A DNA stretch of 64,000 bases, taken from positions 45,664,001 through 45,728,000 of the forward strand of contig CM069873.1 of NCBI GenBank assembly GCA_036172665.1. Direction: 5' to 3'. Origin of the DNA: Prosopocoilus inquinatus. Its lineage: Eukaryota > Arthropoda > Insecta > Coleoptera > Lucanidae. Shown piece by piece: positions 10,751 through 24,762 of this stretch. Below the pieces are notes generated by a model. The model was not told the DNA's origin and ran no database searches. It was given only the letters and a program-made list of their open reading frames with translations. The first letter of the stretch is position 1. Every line of letters begins with the position of its first letter. The position numbers and the translations under genes were made by a program.

Positions 10751-12479
10751 TTGGACGCAGCAGGAGCTGGAAATAGTTTTAAACGAAACAACACGTATTA
10801 GCGTTGTTCCTGTGATGTATCTAATCGATCCTTACTTAGCTACTATGTTATTTGACGTTTCGATGGACTCCAGTAACTCTAATGTGAGATACGAAATTTT
10901 CGGACGCAGCAGAAGCTGGAAATAGTTTTAAACGAAACAACACGTATTAGCGTTGTTCCTGTGATGTATCTAATCGATCCTTACTCATCTATCATGTTAT
11001 TTGACGTTTGGATGGACTCCAGTAACTCTGATGTGAGATACAAAGTTCTCGGACGCAGCAGAAGCTGGAAATAGTTTTGAACGAAACAACACGTATTAGC
11101 GTTGTTCCTGTGATGTATCTAATCGATCCTTACTTATCTATCATGTTATTTGACGTTTGGATGGACTCCAGTAACTCTGATGTGAGATAAAAAGTTCTAG
11201 GACGCAGCAGGAGCTGGAAATAGTTTTAAACGAAACAACACGTATTAGCGTTGTTCCTGTGATGTATCTAATCGATCATTACTTATCTATCATGTTATTT
11301 GACGTTTGGATGGACTCTAGTAACTCTGATGTGAGATACGAAGTTTTTGGACGCAGCAGGAGCTGGAAATAGTTTTAAACGAAACAACACGTATTAACGT
11401 TGTTCGTGTGATGTATCTAATCGACCCTTATTTATCTATCATGTTATTTGACGTTTCGACGGACTCTAGTAACTCTGATGTGAGATACGAAGTTTTTGGA
11501 CGCAGCAGGAGTTGGAAATAGTTTTAAACGAAACAACACGCATTAGCGTTGTTCCTGTGATGTATCTAATCGATCCTTACTCATCTATCATGTTATTTGA
11601 CGTTTGGATGGACTCTAGTAACTCTGATGTAAGATACGAAGTTTTTGGGCGCAGCAGGAGCTGGAAATAGTTTTAAACGAAGCAACACGTATTAGCGTTG
11701 TTGCTGTGATGTATCTAATCGATCCTTACTTAGCTACTATGTTATTTCACGTTTCGATGGACTCCAGTAACTCTAATGTGAGATACGAAATTTTCGGACG
11801 CAGCAGAAGCTGGAAATAGTTTTAAACGAAACAACACGCATTAGCGTTGTTCCTGTGATGGATCTAATCGATCCTTACTCATCTATCATGTTATTTGGCG
11901 TTTCGATGGACTCCAGTAACTTTGATGTGAGATACGAAGTTCTCGGACGCAGCTGAAGCTGGAAATAGTTTTAAATGAAACAACACGTACTAGCGTTGTT
12001 CCTGTGATGTATCTAATCGATCCTTACTCATCTATCATGTTATTTGACGTTTGGATGGACTCCAGTAACTCTGATGTGAGATACAAAGTTTTCGGACGCA
12101 GCAGAAGCTGGAGATAGTTTTAAACGATACAACACACATTAGCGTTGTTCCTGTGATGTATCTAATCGATCCTTACTCATCTATCATGTTATTTGGCGTT
12201 TCGATGGACTCCAGTAACTCTGATGTGAGATACAAAGTTTTCGGACGCAGCAGAAGCTGGAAATAGTTTTAAACGAAACAACACGCATTAGCGTTGTTCC
12301 TGTGATGTATCTAATCGATCCTTACTCATCTATCATGTTATTTGACGTTTCGATGGACTATAGTAACTCTGATGTGAGATACGAAGTTTTTGGACGCAGC
12401 AGGAGCTGGAAATAGTTTTAAACGAAACAACACGTATTAACGTTGTTCGTGTGATGTATCTAATCGATCCTTATTTATC

Positions 12480-14712
12480 TATCATGTTATTTGACGTTTC
12501 GATGGACTCTAGTAACTCTGATGTAAGATACGAAGTTCTTGGGCGCAGCAGGAGCTGGAAATAGTTTTAAACGAAGCAACACGTATTAGCGTTGTTCCTG
12601 TGATGTATCTAATCGATCTTTACTTAGCTACTATGTTATTTGACGTTTCGATGGACTCCAGTGACTCTAATGTGAGATACGAAATTTTCGGACGCAGCAA
12701 AAGCTGGAAATAGTTTTAAACGAAACAACACGCATTAGCGTTGTTCCTGTGATGTATCTAATCGATCCTTATTTATCTATCATGTTATTTGACGTTTCGA
12801 TGGACTCTAGTAACTCTGATGTAAGATACGAAGTTCTTGGGCGCAGCAGGAGCTGGAAATAGTTTTAAACGAAGCAACACGTATTAGCGTTGTTCCTGTG
12901 ATGTATCTAATCGATCCTTACTTAGCTACTATGTTATTTGACGTTTCGATGGACTCCAGTAACTCTAATGTGAGATACGAAATTCTCGGACGCAGCAGAA
13001 GCTGGAAATAGTTTTAAACGAAACAACACGCATTAGCGTTGTTCCTGTGATGAATGTAATCGATCCTTACTCATCTATCATGTTATTTGACGTTTGGATG
13101 GGCTCCAGTAACTCTGAAGTGAGATACGAAGTTCTCGGACGCAGCTGAAGCTGAAAATAGTTTTAAACGATACAACACGCATTAGCGTTGTTCCTGTGAT
13201 GTATCTAATCGATCCTTACTCATCTATCATGTTATTTGGCGTTTCGATGGACTCCAGTAACTTTGATGTAAGATACGAAGTTCTCGGACGCAGCTGAAGC
13301 TAGAAATAGTTTTAAACGAAACAACACGCATTAGCGTTGTTCCTGTGCTGTGTCTAATCGATACTTACTCATCTATCATGTTATTTGGCGTTTCGATGGA
13401 ATCCAGTAACTTTGATGTGAGATACGAAGTTCTCGGACGCAGCTGAAGCTAGAAATAGTTTTAAACGAAACAACACGCATTAGCGTTGTTCCTGTGATGA
13501 ATGTAATCGATCCTTACTCATCTATCATGTTATTTGACGTTTGGATGGGCTCCAGTAACTCTGAAGTGAGATACGAAGTTCTCGGACGCAGCTGAAGCTA
13601 GAAATAGTTTTAAACGAAACAACACGCATTAGCGTTGTTCCTGTGATGAATGTAATCGATCCTTACTCATCTATCATGTTATTTGACGTTTCGATGGACT
13701 CTAGTAACTCTGATGTAAGATACGAAGTTCTCGGACGCAGCAGAAGCGGGAAATAGTTTTGAACGAAACAACACGCATTAGCGTTGTTCCTGTGATGTAT
13801 CTAATCGATCCTTACTCATCTATCATGTTATTTGACGTTTCGATGGACTCTAGTAACTCTGATGTGAGATACGAAGTTTTTGGACGCAGCAGGAGCTGGA
13901 AATAGTTTTAAACGAAACAACACGCATTAGCGTTGTTCCTGTGATGTATCTAATCGATCCTTACTCATCTATCATGTTATTTGACGTTTGGATGGACTCT
14001 AGTAACTCTGATGTGAGATACGAAGTTTTTGGACGCAGCAGGAGCTGGAAATAGTTTTAAACGAAACAGCACGCATTAGCGTTGTTCCTGTGATGTATCT
14101 AATCGATCCTTATTTATCTATCATGTTATTTGACGTTTCGATGGACTCTAGTAACTCTGATGTAAGTTACGAAGTTTTTGGGCGCAGCAGGAGCGGGAAA
14201 TAGTTTTAAACGAAGCAGCACGTATTAGCGTTGTTGCTGTGATGTATCTAATCGATCCTTACTTAGCTACTATGTTATTTCACGTTTCGATGGACTCCAG
14301 TAACTCTAATGTGAGATACGAAATTTTCGGACGCAGCAGAAGCTGGAAATAGTTTTAAACGAAACAACACGCATTAGCGTTGTTCCTGTGATGAATGTAA
14401 TCGATCCTTACTCATCTATCATGTTATTTGACGTTTGGATGGGCTCCAGTAACTCTGAAGTGAGATACGAAGTTCTCGGACGCAGCTGTAGCTGAAAATA
14501 GTTTTAAACGAAACAACACGCATTAGCGTTGTTCCTGTGATGTATCTAATCGATCCTTACTCATCTATCATGTTATTTGGCGTTTCGATGGACTCCAGTA
14601 ACTTTGATGTAAGATACGAAGTTCTCGGACGCAGCTGAAGCTAGAAATAGTTTTAAACGAAACAACACGCATTAGCGTTGTTCCTGTGCTGTGTCTAATC
14701 AATCCTTACTCA
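12480..14712 (+). repeat. 66-monomer-offset copy of about 2642-4874
   Basis: The order of monomer types matches 2642-4874 at offset 9838 (66 x 149 + 4; the +4 comes from the two 2-base insertions lying between). Shared markers are the cagcaaaagctgg tail at 12699, the gctgtagctg tail near 14487 and gtgctgtgtctaatcaatcc near 14695. The copies part at about 14712, where this one has an extra ggcgtttcg / aatcgagtaac monomer. A private change is gtgactctaatg near 12661. Confidence 0.8.
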
Positions 14713-15841
14713 TCTATCATGTTATTTGGCGTTTCGATGGAATCGAGTAACTTTGATGTGAGATACGAAGTTCTCGGACGCAGCTGAAGCTAGAAATAGT
14801 TTTAAACGAAACAACACGCACTAGCGTTGTTCCTGTGATGAATGTAATCGATCCTTACTCATCTATCATGTTATTTGACGTTTGGATGGGCTCCAGTAAC
14901 TCTGAAGTGAGATACGAAGTTCTTGGACGCAGCTGAAGCTAGAAATAGTTTTAAACGAAACAACACGCATTAGCGTTGTTCCTGTGATGAATGTAATCGA
15001 TCCTTACTCATCTATCATGTTATTTGACGTTTCGATGGACTCTAGTAACTCTGATGTAAGATACGAAGTTCTCGGACGCAGCAGAAGCGGGAAATAGTTT
15101 TGAACGAAAGAACACGTATTAGCGTTGTTCCTGTGATGTATCTCATCGATCCTTACTTAGCTACTATGTTATTTGACGTTTCGATGGGCTCCAGTAACTC
15201 TAATGTGAGATACGAAATTTTCGGACGCAGCAGAAGCTGGAAATAATTTTAAACGAAACAACACGTATTAGCGTTGTTCCTGTGATGTATCTAATCGATC
15301 CTTACTCATCTATCATGTTATTTGACGTTTCGATGGACTCTAGTAACTCTGATGTGAGATACGAAGTTTTTGGACGCAGCAGGAGCTGGAAATAGTTTTA
15401 AACGAAACAGCACGCATTAGCGTTGTTCCTGTGATGTATCTAATCGATCCTTATTTATCTATCATGTTATTTGACGTTTCGATGGACTCTAGTAACTCTG
15501 ATGTAAGATACGAAGTTTTTGGGCGCAGCAGGAGCTGGAAATAGTTTTAAACGAAGCAACACGTATTAGCGTTGTTGCTGTGATGTATCTAATCGATCCT
15601 TACTTAGCTACCATGTCATTTCACGTTTCGATGGACTCCAGTAACTCTAATGTGAGATACGAAATTTTCGGACGCAGCAGAAGCTGGAAATAGTTTTAAA
15701 CGAAACAACACGCATTAGCGTTGTTCCTGTGATGTATCTAATCGATCCTTATTTATCTATCATGTTATTTGACGTTTCGATGGACTCTAGTAACTCTGAT
15801 GTGAGATACGAAGTTTTTGGGCGCAGCAGGAGCTCTAAATA

Positions 15842-17927
15842 GTTTTAAACGAAACAACACGTGTTAGCGTTGTTCCTGTGATGTATCTAATCGATCCTTA
15901 CTTAGCTACTATGTTATTTGACGTTTCGATGGACTCCAATAACTCTGATGTGAGATACAAAGTTTTCGGACGCAGCAGAAGCTGGAAATAGTTTTAAACG
16001 AAACAACACGCATTAGGGTTGTTCCTGTGATGTATCTAATCGATCGTTACTCATCTATCATTTTATTTGACGTTTGGATGGACTCCAGTAACTCTGATGT
16101 GAGATACAAAGTTTACGGACGCAGCAGAAGCTGGAAAGAGATTTAAACGAAACAACACGCATTACCGTTGTTCCTGTGATGTATCTAATCGATCCTTACT
16201 CATCTATCATGTTATTTGGCGTTTCGATGGACTCCAGTAACTCTGATGTGAGATACGAAGTTTTTGGACGCAGCAGGAGCTGGAAATAGTTTTAAACGAA
16301 ACAACACGTATTAGCGTTGTTCCTGTGATGTATCTAATCGATCCTTACTTAGCTACTATGTTATTTGACGTTTCGATGGACTCCAGTAACTCTAATGTGA
16401 GATACGAAATTTTCGGACGCAGCAGAAGCTGGAAATAGTTTTAAACGAAACAACACGTATTAGCGTTGTTCCTGTGATGTATCTAATCGATCCTTACTCA
16501 TCTATCATGTTATTTGACGTTTCGATGGACTCTAGTAACTCTGATGTGAGATACGAAGTTTTTGGGCGCAGCAGGAGCTCTAAATAGTTTTAAACGAAGC
16601 AACACGTATTAGCGTTGTTCCTGTGATGTATCTAATCGATCCTTACTTATCTATCATGTTATTTGACGTTTGGATGGACTCCAGTAACTCTGATGTGAGA
16701 TACAAAGTTTTCGGACGCAGCAGAAGCTGGAAATAGTTTTAAACGAAACAACACGCATTAGGGTTGTTCCTGTGATGTATCTAATCGATCGTTACTCATC
16801 TATCATTTTATTTGACGTTTGGATGGACTCCAGTAACTCTGATGTGAGATACAAAGTTTACGGACGCAGCAGAAGCTGGAAATAGATTTAAACGAAACAA
16901 CACGCATTACCGTTGTTCCTGTGATGTATCTAATCGATCCTTACTCATCTATCATGTTATTTGGCGTTTCGATGGACTCCAGTAACTCTGATGTGAGATA
17001 CGAAGTTTTTGGACGCAGCAGGAGCTGGAAATAGTTTTAAACGAAACAACACGTATTAGCGTTGTTCCTGTGATGTATCTAATCGATCCTTACTTAGCTA
17101 CTATGTTATTTGACGTTTCGATGGACTCCAGTAACTCTAAGGTGAGATACGAAATTTTCGGACGCAGCAGAAGCTGGAAATAGTTTTAAACGAAACAACA
17201 CGTATTAGCGTTGTTCCTGTGATGTATCTAATCGATCCTTACTCATCTATCATGTTATTTGACGTTTGGATGGACTCCAGTAACTCTGATGTGAGATACA
17301 AAGTTCTCGGACGCAGCAGAAGCTGGAAATAGTTTTGAACGAAACAACACGTATTAGCGTTGTTCCTGTGATGTATCTAATCGATCCTTACTTATCTATC
17401 ATGTTATTTGACGTTTGGATGGACTCCAGTAACTCTGATGTGAGATAAAAAGTTCTAGGACGCAGCAGGAGCTGGAAATAGTTTTAAACGAAACAACACG
17501 TATTAGCGTTGTTCCTGTGATGTATCTAATCGATCATTACTTATCTATCATGTTATTTGACGTTTGGATGGACTCTAGTAACTCTGATGTGAGATACGAA
17601 GTTTTTGGACGCAGCAGGAGCTGGAAATAGTTTTAAACGAAACAACACGTATTAACGTTGTTCGTGTGATGTATCTAATCGACCCTTATTTATCTATCAT
17701 GTTATTTGACGTTTCGACGGACTCTAGTAACTCTGATGTGAGATACGAAGTTTTTGGACGCAGCAGGAGTTGGAAATAGTTTTAAACGAAACAACACGCA
17801 TTAGCGTTGTTCCTGTGATGTATCTAATCGATCCTTACTCATCTATCATGTTATTTGACGTTTGGATGGACTCTAGTAACTCTGATGTAAGATACGAAGT
17901 TTTTGGGCGCAGCAGGAGCTGGAAATA
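15842..17927 (+). repeat. 14-monomer tandem duplication, copy A
   Basis: The unit is 2086 bp = 14 x 149. Markers shared with the next copy are gtgttagcg at the start, ggaaagagatttaaac (16134 and 18220), agtttacgga at 16110/18196 and 16855/18941, ctctaaggtgag near 17138/19224, gataaaaagttctagg, gatcattactt and cgacccttattt. Its internal order corresponds to 9.85-11.66 kb of the left domain. Confidence 0.92.
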
Positions 17928-20013
17928 GTTTTAAACGAAACAACACGTGTTAGCGTTGTTCCTGTGATGTATCTAATCGATCCTTACTTAGCTACTATGT
18001 TATTTGACGTTTCGATGGACTCCAATAACTCTGATGTGAGATACAAAGTTTTCGGACGCAGCAGAAGCTGGAAATAGTTTTAAACGAAACAACACGCATT
18101 AGGGTTGTTCCTGTGATGTATCTAATCGATCGTTACTCATCTATCATTTTATTTGACGTTTGGATGGACTCCAGTAACTCTGATGTGAGATACAAAGTTT
18201 ACGGACGCAGCAGAAGCTGGAAAGAGATTTAAACGAAACAACACGCATTACCGTTGTTCCTGTGATGTATCTAATCGATCCTTACTCATCTATCATGTTA
18301 TTTGGCGTTTCGATGGACTCCAGTAACTCTGATGTGAGATACGAAGTTTTTGGACGCAGCAGGAGCTGGAAATAGTTTTAAACGAAACAACACGTATTAG
18401 CGTTGTTCCTGTGATGTATCTAATCGATCCTTACTTAGCTACTATGTTATTTGACGTTTCGATGGACTCCAGTAACTCTAATGTGAGATACGAAATTTTC
18501 GGACGCAGCAGAAGCTGGAAATAGTTTTAAACGAAACAACACGTATTAGCGTTGTTCCTGTGATGTATCTAATCGATCCTTACTCATCTATCATGTTATT
18601 TGACGTTTCGATGGACTCTAGTAACTCTGATGTGAGATACGAAGTTTTTGGGCGCAGCAGGAGCTCTAAATAGTTTTAAACGAAGCAACACGTATTAGCG
18701 TTGTTCCTGTGATGTATCTAATCGATCCTTACTTATCTATCATGTTATTTGACGTTTGGATGGACTCCAGTAACTCTGATGTGAGATATAAAGTTTTCGG
18801 ACGCAGCAGAAGCTGGAAATAGTTTTAAACGAAACAACACGCATTAGGGTTGTTCCTGTGATGTATCTAATCGATCGTTACTCATCTATCATTTTATTTG
18901 ACGTTTGGATGGACTCCAGTAACTCTGATGTGAGATACAAAGTTTACGGACGCAGCAGAAGCTGGAAATAGATTTAAACGAAACAACACGCATTACCGTT
19001 GTTCCTGTGATGTATCTAATCGATCCTTACTCATCTATCATGTTATTTGGCGTTTCGATGGACTCCAGTAACTCTGATGTGAGATACGAAGTTTTTGGAC
19101 GCAGCAGGAGCTGGAAATAGTTTTAAACGAAACAACACGTATTAGCGTTGTTCCTGTGATGTATCTAATCGATCCTTACTTAGCTACTATGTTATTTGAC
19201 GTTTCGATGGACTCCAGTAACTCTAAGGTGAGATACGAAATTTTCGGACGCAGCAGAAGCTGGAAATAGTTTTAAACGAAACAACACGTATTAGCGTTGT
19301 TCCTGTGATGTATCTAATCGATCCTTACTCATCTATCATGTTATTTGACGTTTGGATGGACTCCAGTAACTCTGATGTGAGATACAAAGTTCTCGGACGC
19401 AGCAGAAGCTGGAAATAGTTTTGAACGAAACAACACGTATTAGCGTTGTTCCTGTGATGTATCTAATCGATCCTTACTTATCTATCATGTTATTTGACGT
19501 TTGGATGGACTCCAGTAACTCTGATGTGAGATAAAAAGTTCTAGGACGCAGCAGGAGCTGGAAATAGTTTTAAACGAAACAACACGTATTAGCGTTGTTC
19601 CTGTGATGTATCTAATCGATCATTACTTATCTATCATGTTATTTGACGTTTGGATGGACTCTAGTAACTCTGATGTGAGATACGAAGTTTTTGGACGCAG
19701 CAGGAGCTGGAAATAGTTTTAAACGAAACAACACGTATTAACGTTGTTCGTGTGATGTATCTAATCGACCCTTATTTATCTATCATGTTATTTGACGTTT
19801 CGACGGACTCTAGTAACTCTGATGTGAGATACGAAGTTTTTGGACGCAGCAGGAGTTGGAAATAGTTTTAAACGAAACAACACGCATTAGCGTTGTTCCT
19901 GTGATGTATCTAATCGATCCTTACTCATCTATCATGTTATTTGACGTTTGGATGGACTCTAGTAACTCTGATGTAAGATACGAAGTTTTTGGGCGCAGCA
20001 GGAGCTGGAAATA
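17928..20013 (+). repeat. 14-monomer tandem duplication, copy B
   Basis: This copy is nearly identical to 15842-17927. Differences noticed are ctaatgtgag versus ctaatgtgag/aaggtgag order at corresponding places and gatataaag near 18786 versus gatacaaag. The left junction is chimeric: ggagctggaaatag (right end of the unit) is joined to gaaacaacacgtgttag (left start), whereas copy A has ggagctctaaatag there. After 20013 the array resumes the order seen after 11.66 kb (gttgctgtg, then gtactagcg, then actatagtaac). Confidence 0.9.
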
Positions 20014-21503
20014 GTTTTAAACGAAGCAACACGTATTAGCGTTGTTGCTGTGATGTATCTAATCGATCCTTACTTAGCTACTATGTTATTTCACGTTTCG
20101 ATGGACTCCAGTAACTCTAATGTGAGATACGAAATTTTCGGACGCAGCAGAAGCTGGAAATAGTTTTAAACGAAACAACACGCATTAGCGTTGTTCCTGT
20201 GATGGATCTAATCGATCCTTACTCATCTATCATGTTATTTTGCGTTTCGATGGACTCCAGTAACTTTGATGTGAGATACGAAGTTCTCGGACGCAGCTGA
20301 AGCTGGAAATAGTTTTAAATGAAACAACACGTACTAGCGTTGTTCCTGTGATGTATCTAATCGATCCTTACTCATCTATCATGTTATTTGACGTTTGGAT
20401 GGACTCCAGTAACTCTGATGTGAGATACAAAGTTTTCGGACGCAGCAGAAGCTGGAGATAGTTTTAAACGATACAACACACATTAGCGTTGTTCCTGTGA
20501 TGTATCTAATCGATCCTTACTCATCTATCATGTTATTTGGCGTTTCGATGGACTCCAGTAACTCTGATGTGAGATACAAAGTTTTCGGACGCAGCAGAAG
20601 CTGGAAATAGTTTTAAACGAAACAACACGCATTAGCGTTGTTCCTGTGATGTATCTAATCGATCCTTACTCATCTATCATGTTATTTGACGTTTCGATGG
20701 ACTATAGTAACTCTGATGTGAGATACGAAGTTTTTGGACGCAGCAGGAGCTGGAAATAGTTTTAAACGAAACAACACGTATTAACGTTGTTCGTGTGATG
20801 TATCTAATCGATCCTTATTTATCTATCATGTTATTTGACGTTTCGATGGACTCTAGTAACTCTGATGTGAGATACGAAGTTTTTGGGCGCAGCAGGAGCT
20901 CTAAATAGTCTTAAACGAAGCAACACGTATTAGCGTTGTTCCTGTGATGTATCTAATCGATCCTTACTTATCTATCATGTTATTTGACGTTTGGATGGAC
21001 TCCAGTAACTCTGATGTGAGATACAAAGTTTTCGGACGCAGCAGAAGCTGGAGATAGTTTTAAACGAAACAACACGCATTAGCGTTGTTCCTGTGATGTA
21101 TCTAATCGATCCTTACTCATCTATCATGTTATTTGGCGTTTCGATGGACTCCAGTAACTCTGACCTGAGATACCAAGTTTTCGGACGCAGCAGAAGCTGG
21201 AAATAGTTTTGAACGAAACAACACGTATTAGCGTTGTTCCTGTGATATATCTAATCGATCCTTACTCATCTATCATTTTATTTGACGTTTGGATGGACTC
21301 CAGTAACTCTGATTTGAGATACAAAGTTTACGGACGCAGCAGAAGCTGGAAATAGATTTAAACGAAACAACACGCATTACCGTTGTTCCTGTGATGTATC
21401 TAATCGATCCTTACTCATCTATCATGTTATTTGACGTCTCGATGAACTCCAGTAACTCTAAGGTGAGATACGAAATTCTCGGACGCAGCAGAAGCTGGAA
21501 ATA

Positions 21504-21651
21504 GTTTTAAACGAAACAACAAGTATTAGCGTTGTTCCTGTGATGTATCTAATCGATCCTTACTCATCATCATGTTATTTGACGTTTGGATGGACTCCAG
21601 TAACTCTCATGTGAGATACAAAGTTCTCGGACGCAGCAGAAGCTGGAAATA
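21504..21651 (+). repeat. 148-bp monomer (1-base deletion)
   Basis: The sequence reads actcatcatcatg instead of actcatctatcatg near 21568. This variant is not duplicated elsewhere in the window. Confidence 0.88.
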
Positions 21652-22539
21652 GTTTTGAACGAAACAACACGTATTATCGTTGTTCCTGTGATGTATCTAA
21701 TCGATCCTTACTTATCTATCATGTTATTTGATGTTTGGATGGACTCCAGTAACTCTGATGTGAGATACAAAGTTTTCGGACGCAGCAGAAGCTGGAGATA
21801 GTTTTAAACGAAACAACACGCATTAGCGTTGTTCCTGTGATGTATCTAATCGATCCTTACTCATCTATCATCTTATTTGACGTTTCGATGGACTCCAGTA
21901 ACTCTGATGTGAGACACAAAGTTTTCGGACGCAGCAGAAGCTGGAAATAGTTTTGAACGAAACAACACGTATTGGCGTTGTTCCTGTGATGTATCTAATC
22001 GATCCTTACTTAGCTACTATGTTATTTGAAGTTTCGATGGACTCCAGTAACTCTAATGTGAGATACGAAATTTTCGGACGCAGCAGAAGCTGGAAATAGT
22101 TTTAAACGAAACAACACGCATTAGCGTTGTTCCTGTGATGTATCTAATCGATCCTTACTCATCTATCATGTTATTTGACGTTTGGATGGACTCTAGTAAC
22201 TCTGATGTGAGATACGAAGTTTTTGGACGCAGCAGGAGCTGGAAATAGTTTTAAACGAAACAACACGCATTAGCGTTGTTCCTGTGATGTATCTAATCGA
22301 TCCTTACTCATCTATCATGTTATTTGACGTTTGGATGGACTCTAGTAACTCTGATGTGAGATACGAAGTTTTTAGACGCAGCAGGAGCTGGAAATAGTTT
22401 TAAACGAAACAACACGCATTTGCGTTGTTCCTGTGATGTATCTAATCGATCCTTATTTATCTATCGTGTTATTTGACGTTTCGATGGACTCTAGTAACTC
22501 TGATGTAAGATACGAAGTTCTTGGGCGCAGCAGGAGCTG

Positions 22540-23421
22540 GAAATAGTTTTAAACGAAGCAACACGTATTAGCGTTGTTCCTGTGATGTATCTAATCGATC
22601 TTTACTTAGCTACTATGTTATTTGACGTTTCGATGGACTCCAGTAACTCTAATGTGAGATACGAAATTTTCGGACGCAGCAAAAGCTGGAAATAGTTTTA
22701 AACGAAACAACACGCATTAGCGTTGTTCCTGTGATGTATCTAATCGATCCTTATTTATCTATCATGTTATTTGACGTTTCGATGGACTCTAGTAACTCTG
22801 ATGTAAGATACGAAGTTCTTGGGCGCAGCAGGAGCTGGAAATAGTTTTAAACGAAGCAACACGTATTAGCGTTGTTCCTGTGATGTATCTAATCGATCCT
22901 TACTTAGCTACTATGTTATTTGAAGTTTCGATGGACTCCAGTAACTCTAATGTGAGATACGAAATTCTCGGACGCAGCAGAAGCTGGAAATAGTTTTAAA
23001 CGAAACAACACGCATTAGCGTTGTTCCTGTGATGAATGTAATCGATCCTTACTCATCTATCATGTTATTTGACGTTTGGATGGGCTCCAGTAACTCTGAA
23101 GTGAGATACGAAGTTCTCGGACGCAGCTGAAGCTGAAAATAGTTTTAAACGATACAACACGCATTAGCGTTGTTCCTGTGATGTATCTAATCGATCCTTA
23201 CTCATCTATCATGTTATTTGGCGTTTCGATGGACTCCAGTAACTTTGATGTAAGATACGAAGTTCTCGGACGCAGCTGAAGCTAGAAATAGTTTTAAACG
23301 AAACAACACGCATTAGCGATGTTCCTGTGCTGTGTCTAATCGATCCTTACTCATCTATCATGTTATTTGGCGTTTCGATGGAATCCAGTAACTTTGATGT
23401 GAGATATGAAGTTCTCGGACG
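22540..23421 (+). repeat. 9-monomer-spaced duplication, copy A
   Basis: This stretch repeats at 23881-24762 with an offset of 1341 = 9 x 149. The cagcaaaagctgg tail lies at 22681 and 24022, and gatctttacttagc at about 22597 and 23938. It also corresponds to 1-755 and 2.71-3.6 kb in the left domain. Confidence 0.85.
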
Positions 23422-23880
23422 CAGCAGAAGCGGGAAATAGTTTTGAACGAAACAACACGCATTAGCGTTGTTCCTGTGATGTATCTAATCGATCCTTACT
23501 CATCTATCATGTTATTTGACGTTTCGATGGACTCTAGTAACTCTGATGTGAGATACGAAGTTTTTGGACGCAGCAGGAGCTGGAAATAGTTTTAAACGAA
23601 ACAACACGCATTAGCGTTGTTCCTGTGATGTATCTAATCGATCCTTACTCATCTATCATGTTATTTGACGTTTGGATGGACTCTAGTAACTCTGATGTGA
23701 GATACAAAGCTTTTGGACGCAGCAGGAGCTGGAAATAGTTTTAAACGAAACAGCACGCATTAGCGTTGTTCCTGTGATGTATCTAATCGATCCTTATTTA
23801 TCTATCATGTTATTTGACGTTTCGATGGACTCTAGTAACTCTGATGTAAGTTACGAAGTTTTTGGGCGCAGCAGGAGCTG

Positions 23881-24762
23881 GAAATAGTTTTAAACGAAGC
23901 AACACGTATTAGCGTTGTTCCTGTGATGTATCTAATCGATCTTTACTTAGCTACTATGTTATTTGACGTTTCGATGGACTCCAGTAACTCTAATGTGAGA
24001 TACGAAATTTTCGGACGCAGCAAAAGCTGGAAATAGTTTTAAACGAAACAACACGCATTAGCGTTGTTCCTGTGATGTATCTAATCGATCCTTATTTATC
24101 TATCATGTTATTTGACGTTTCGATGGACTCTAGTAACTCTGATGTAAGATACGAAGTTCTTGGGCGCAGCAGGAGCTGGAAATAGTTTTAAACGAAGCAA
24201 CACGTATTAGCGTTGTTCCTGTGATGTATCTAATCGATCCTTACTTAGCTACTATGTTATTTGACGTTTCGATGGACTCCAGTAACTCTAATGTGAGATA
24301 CGAAATTCTCGGACGCAGCAGAAGCTGGAAATAGTTTTAAACGAAACAACACGCATTAGCATTGTTCCTGTGATGAATGTAATCGATCCTTACTCATCTA
24401 TCATGTTATTTGACGTTTGGATGGGCTCCAGTAACTCTGAAGTGAGATACGAAGTTCTCGGACGCAGCTGAAGCTGAAAATAGTTTTAAACGATACAACA
24501 CGCATTAGCGTTGTTCCTGTGATGTATCTAATCGATCCTTACTCATCTATCATGTTATTTGGCGTTTCGATGGACTCCAGTAACTTTGATGTAAGATACG
24601 AAGTTCTCGGACGCAGCTGAAGCTAGAAATAGTTTTAAACGAAACAACACGCATTAGCGTTGTTCCTGTGCTGTGTCTAATCGATACTTACTCATCTATC
24701 ATGTTATTTGGCGTTTCGATGGAATCCAGTAACTTTGATGTGAGATACGAAGTTCTCGGACG
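23881..24762 (+). repeat. 9-monomer-spaced duplication, copy B
   Basis: This is the partner of 22540-23421. Differences are tgacgtttcg versus tgaagtttcg near 24261, gcattagcattg near 24355, and gtctaatcgatac versus gtctaatcgatcc near 24675. The copies part in the tail box near 24762 (gctgaagc here, gaagcggg in copy A). Confidence 0.82.

Larger units (their letters stand above)
1..20850 (+). repeat. Left variant domain of the array
   Basis: This part is rich in two monomer types that are rare or absent to the right: gtgatgaatgtaatcg with gacgtttggatgggctcc, and monomers ending gcagctgaagctag or gctgaaaatag, often with aactttgatg. It also holds the gtgctgtgtctaatc monomers. Internal duplications of 19, 15, 6/5 and 14 monomers are listed separately. 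At larger scale, about 2.64-12.48 kb is related in order to about 12.48-20.85 kb, at a shift near 66 monomers that falls to 56 monomers at the right end. The right edge is approximate: after about 20.85 kb the neighbour order changes. Confidence 0.75.
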
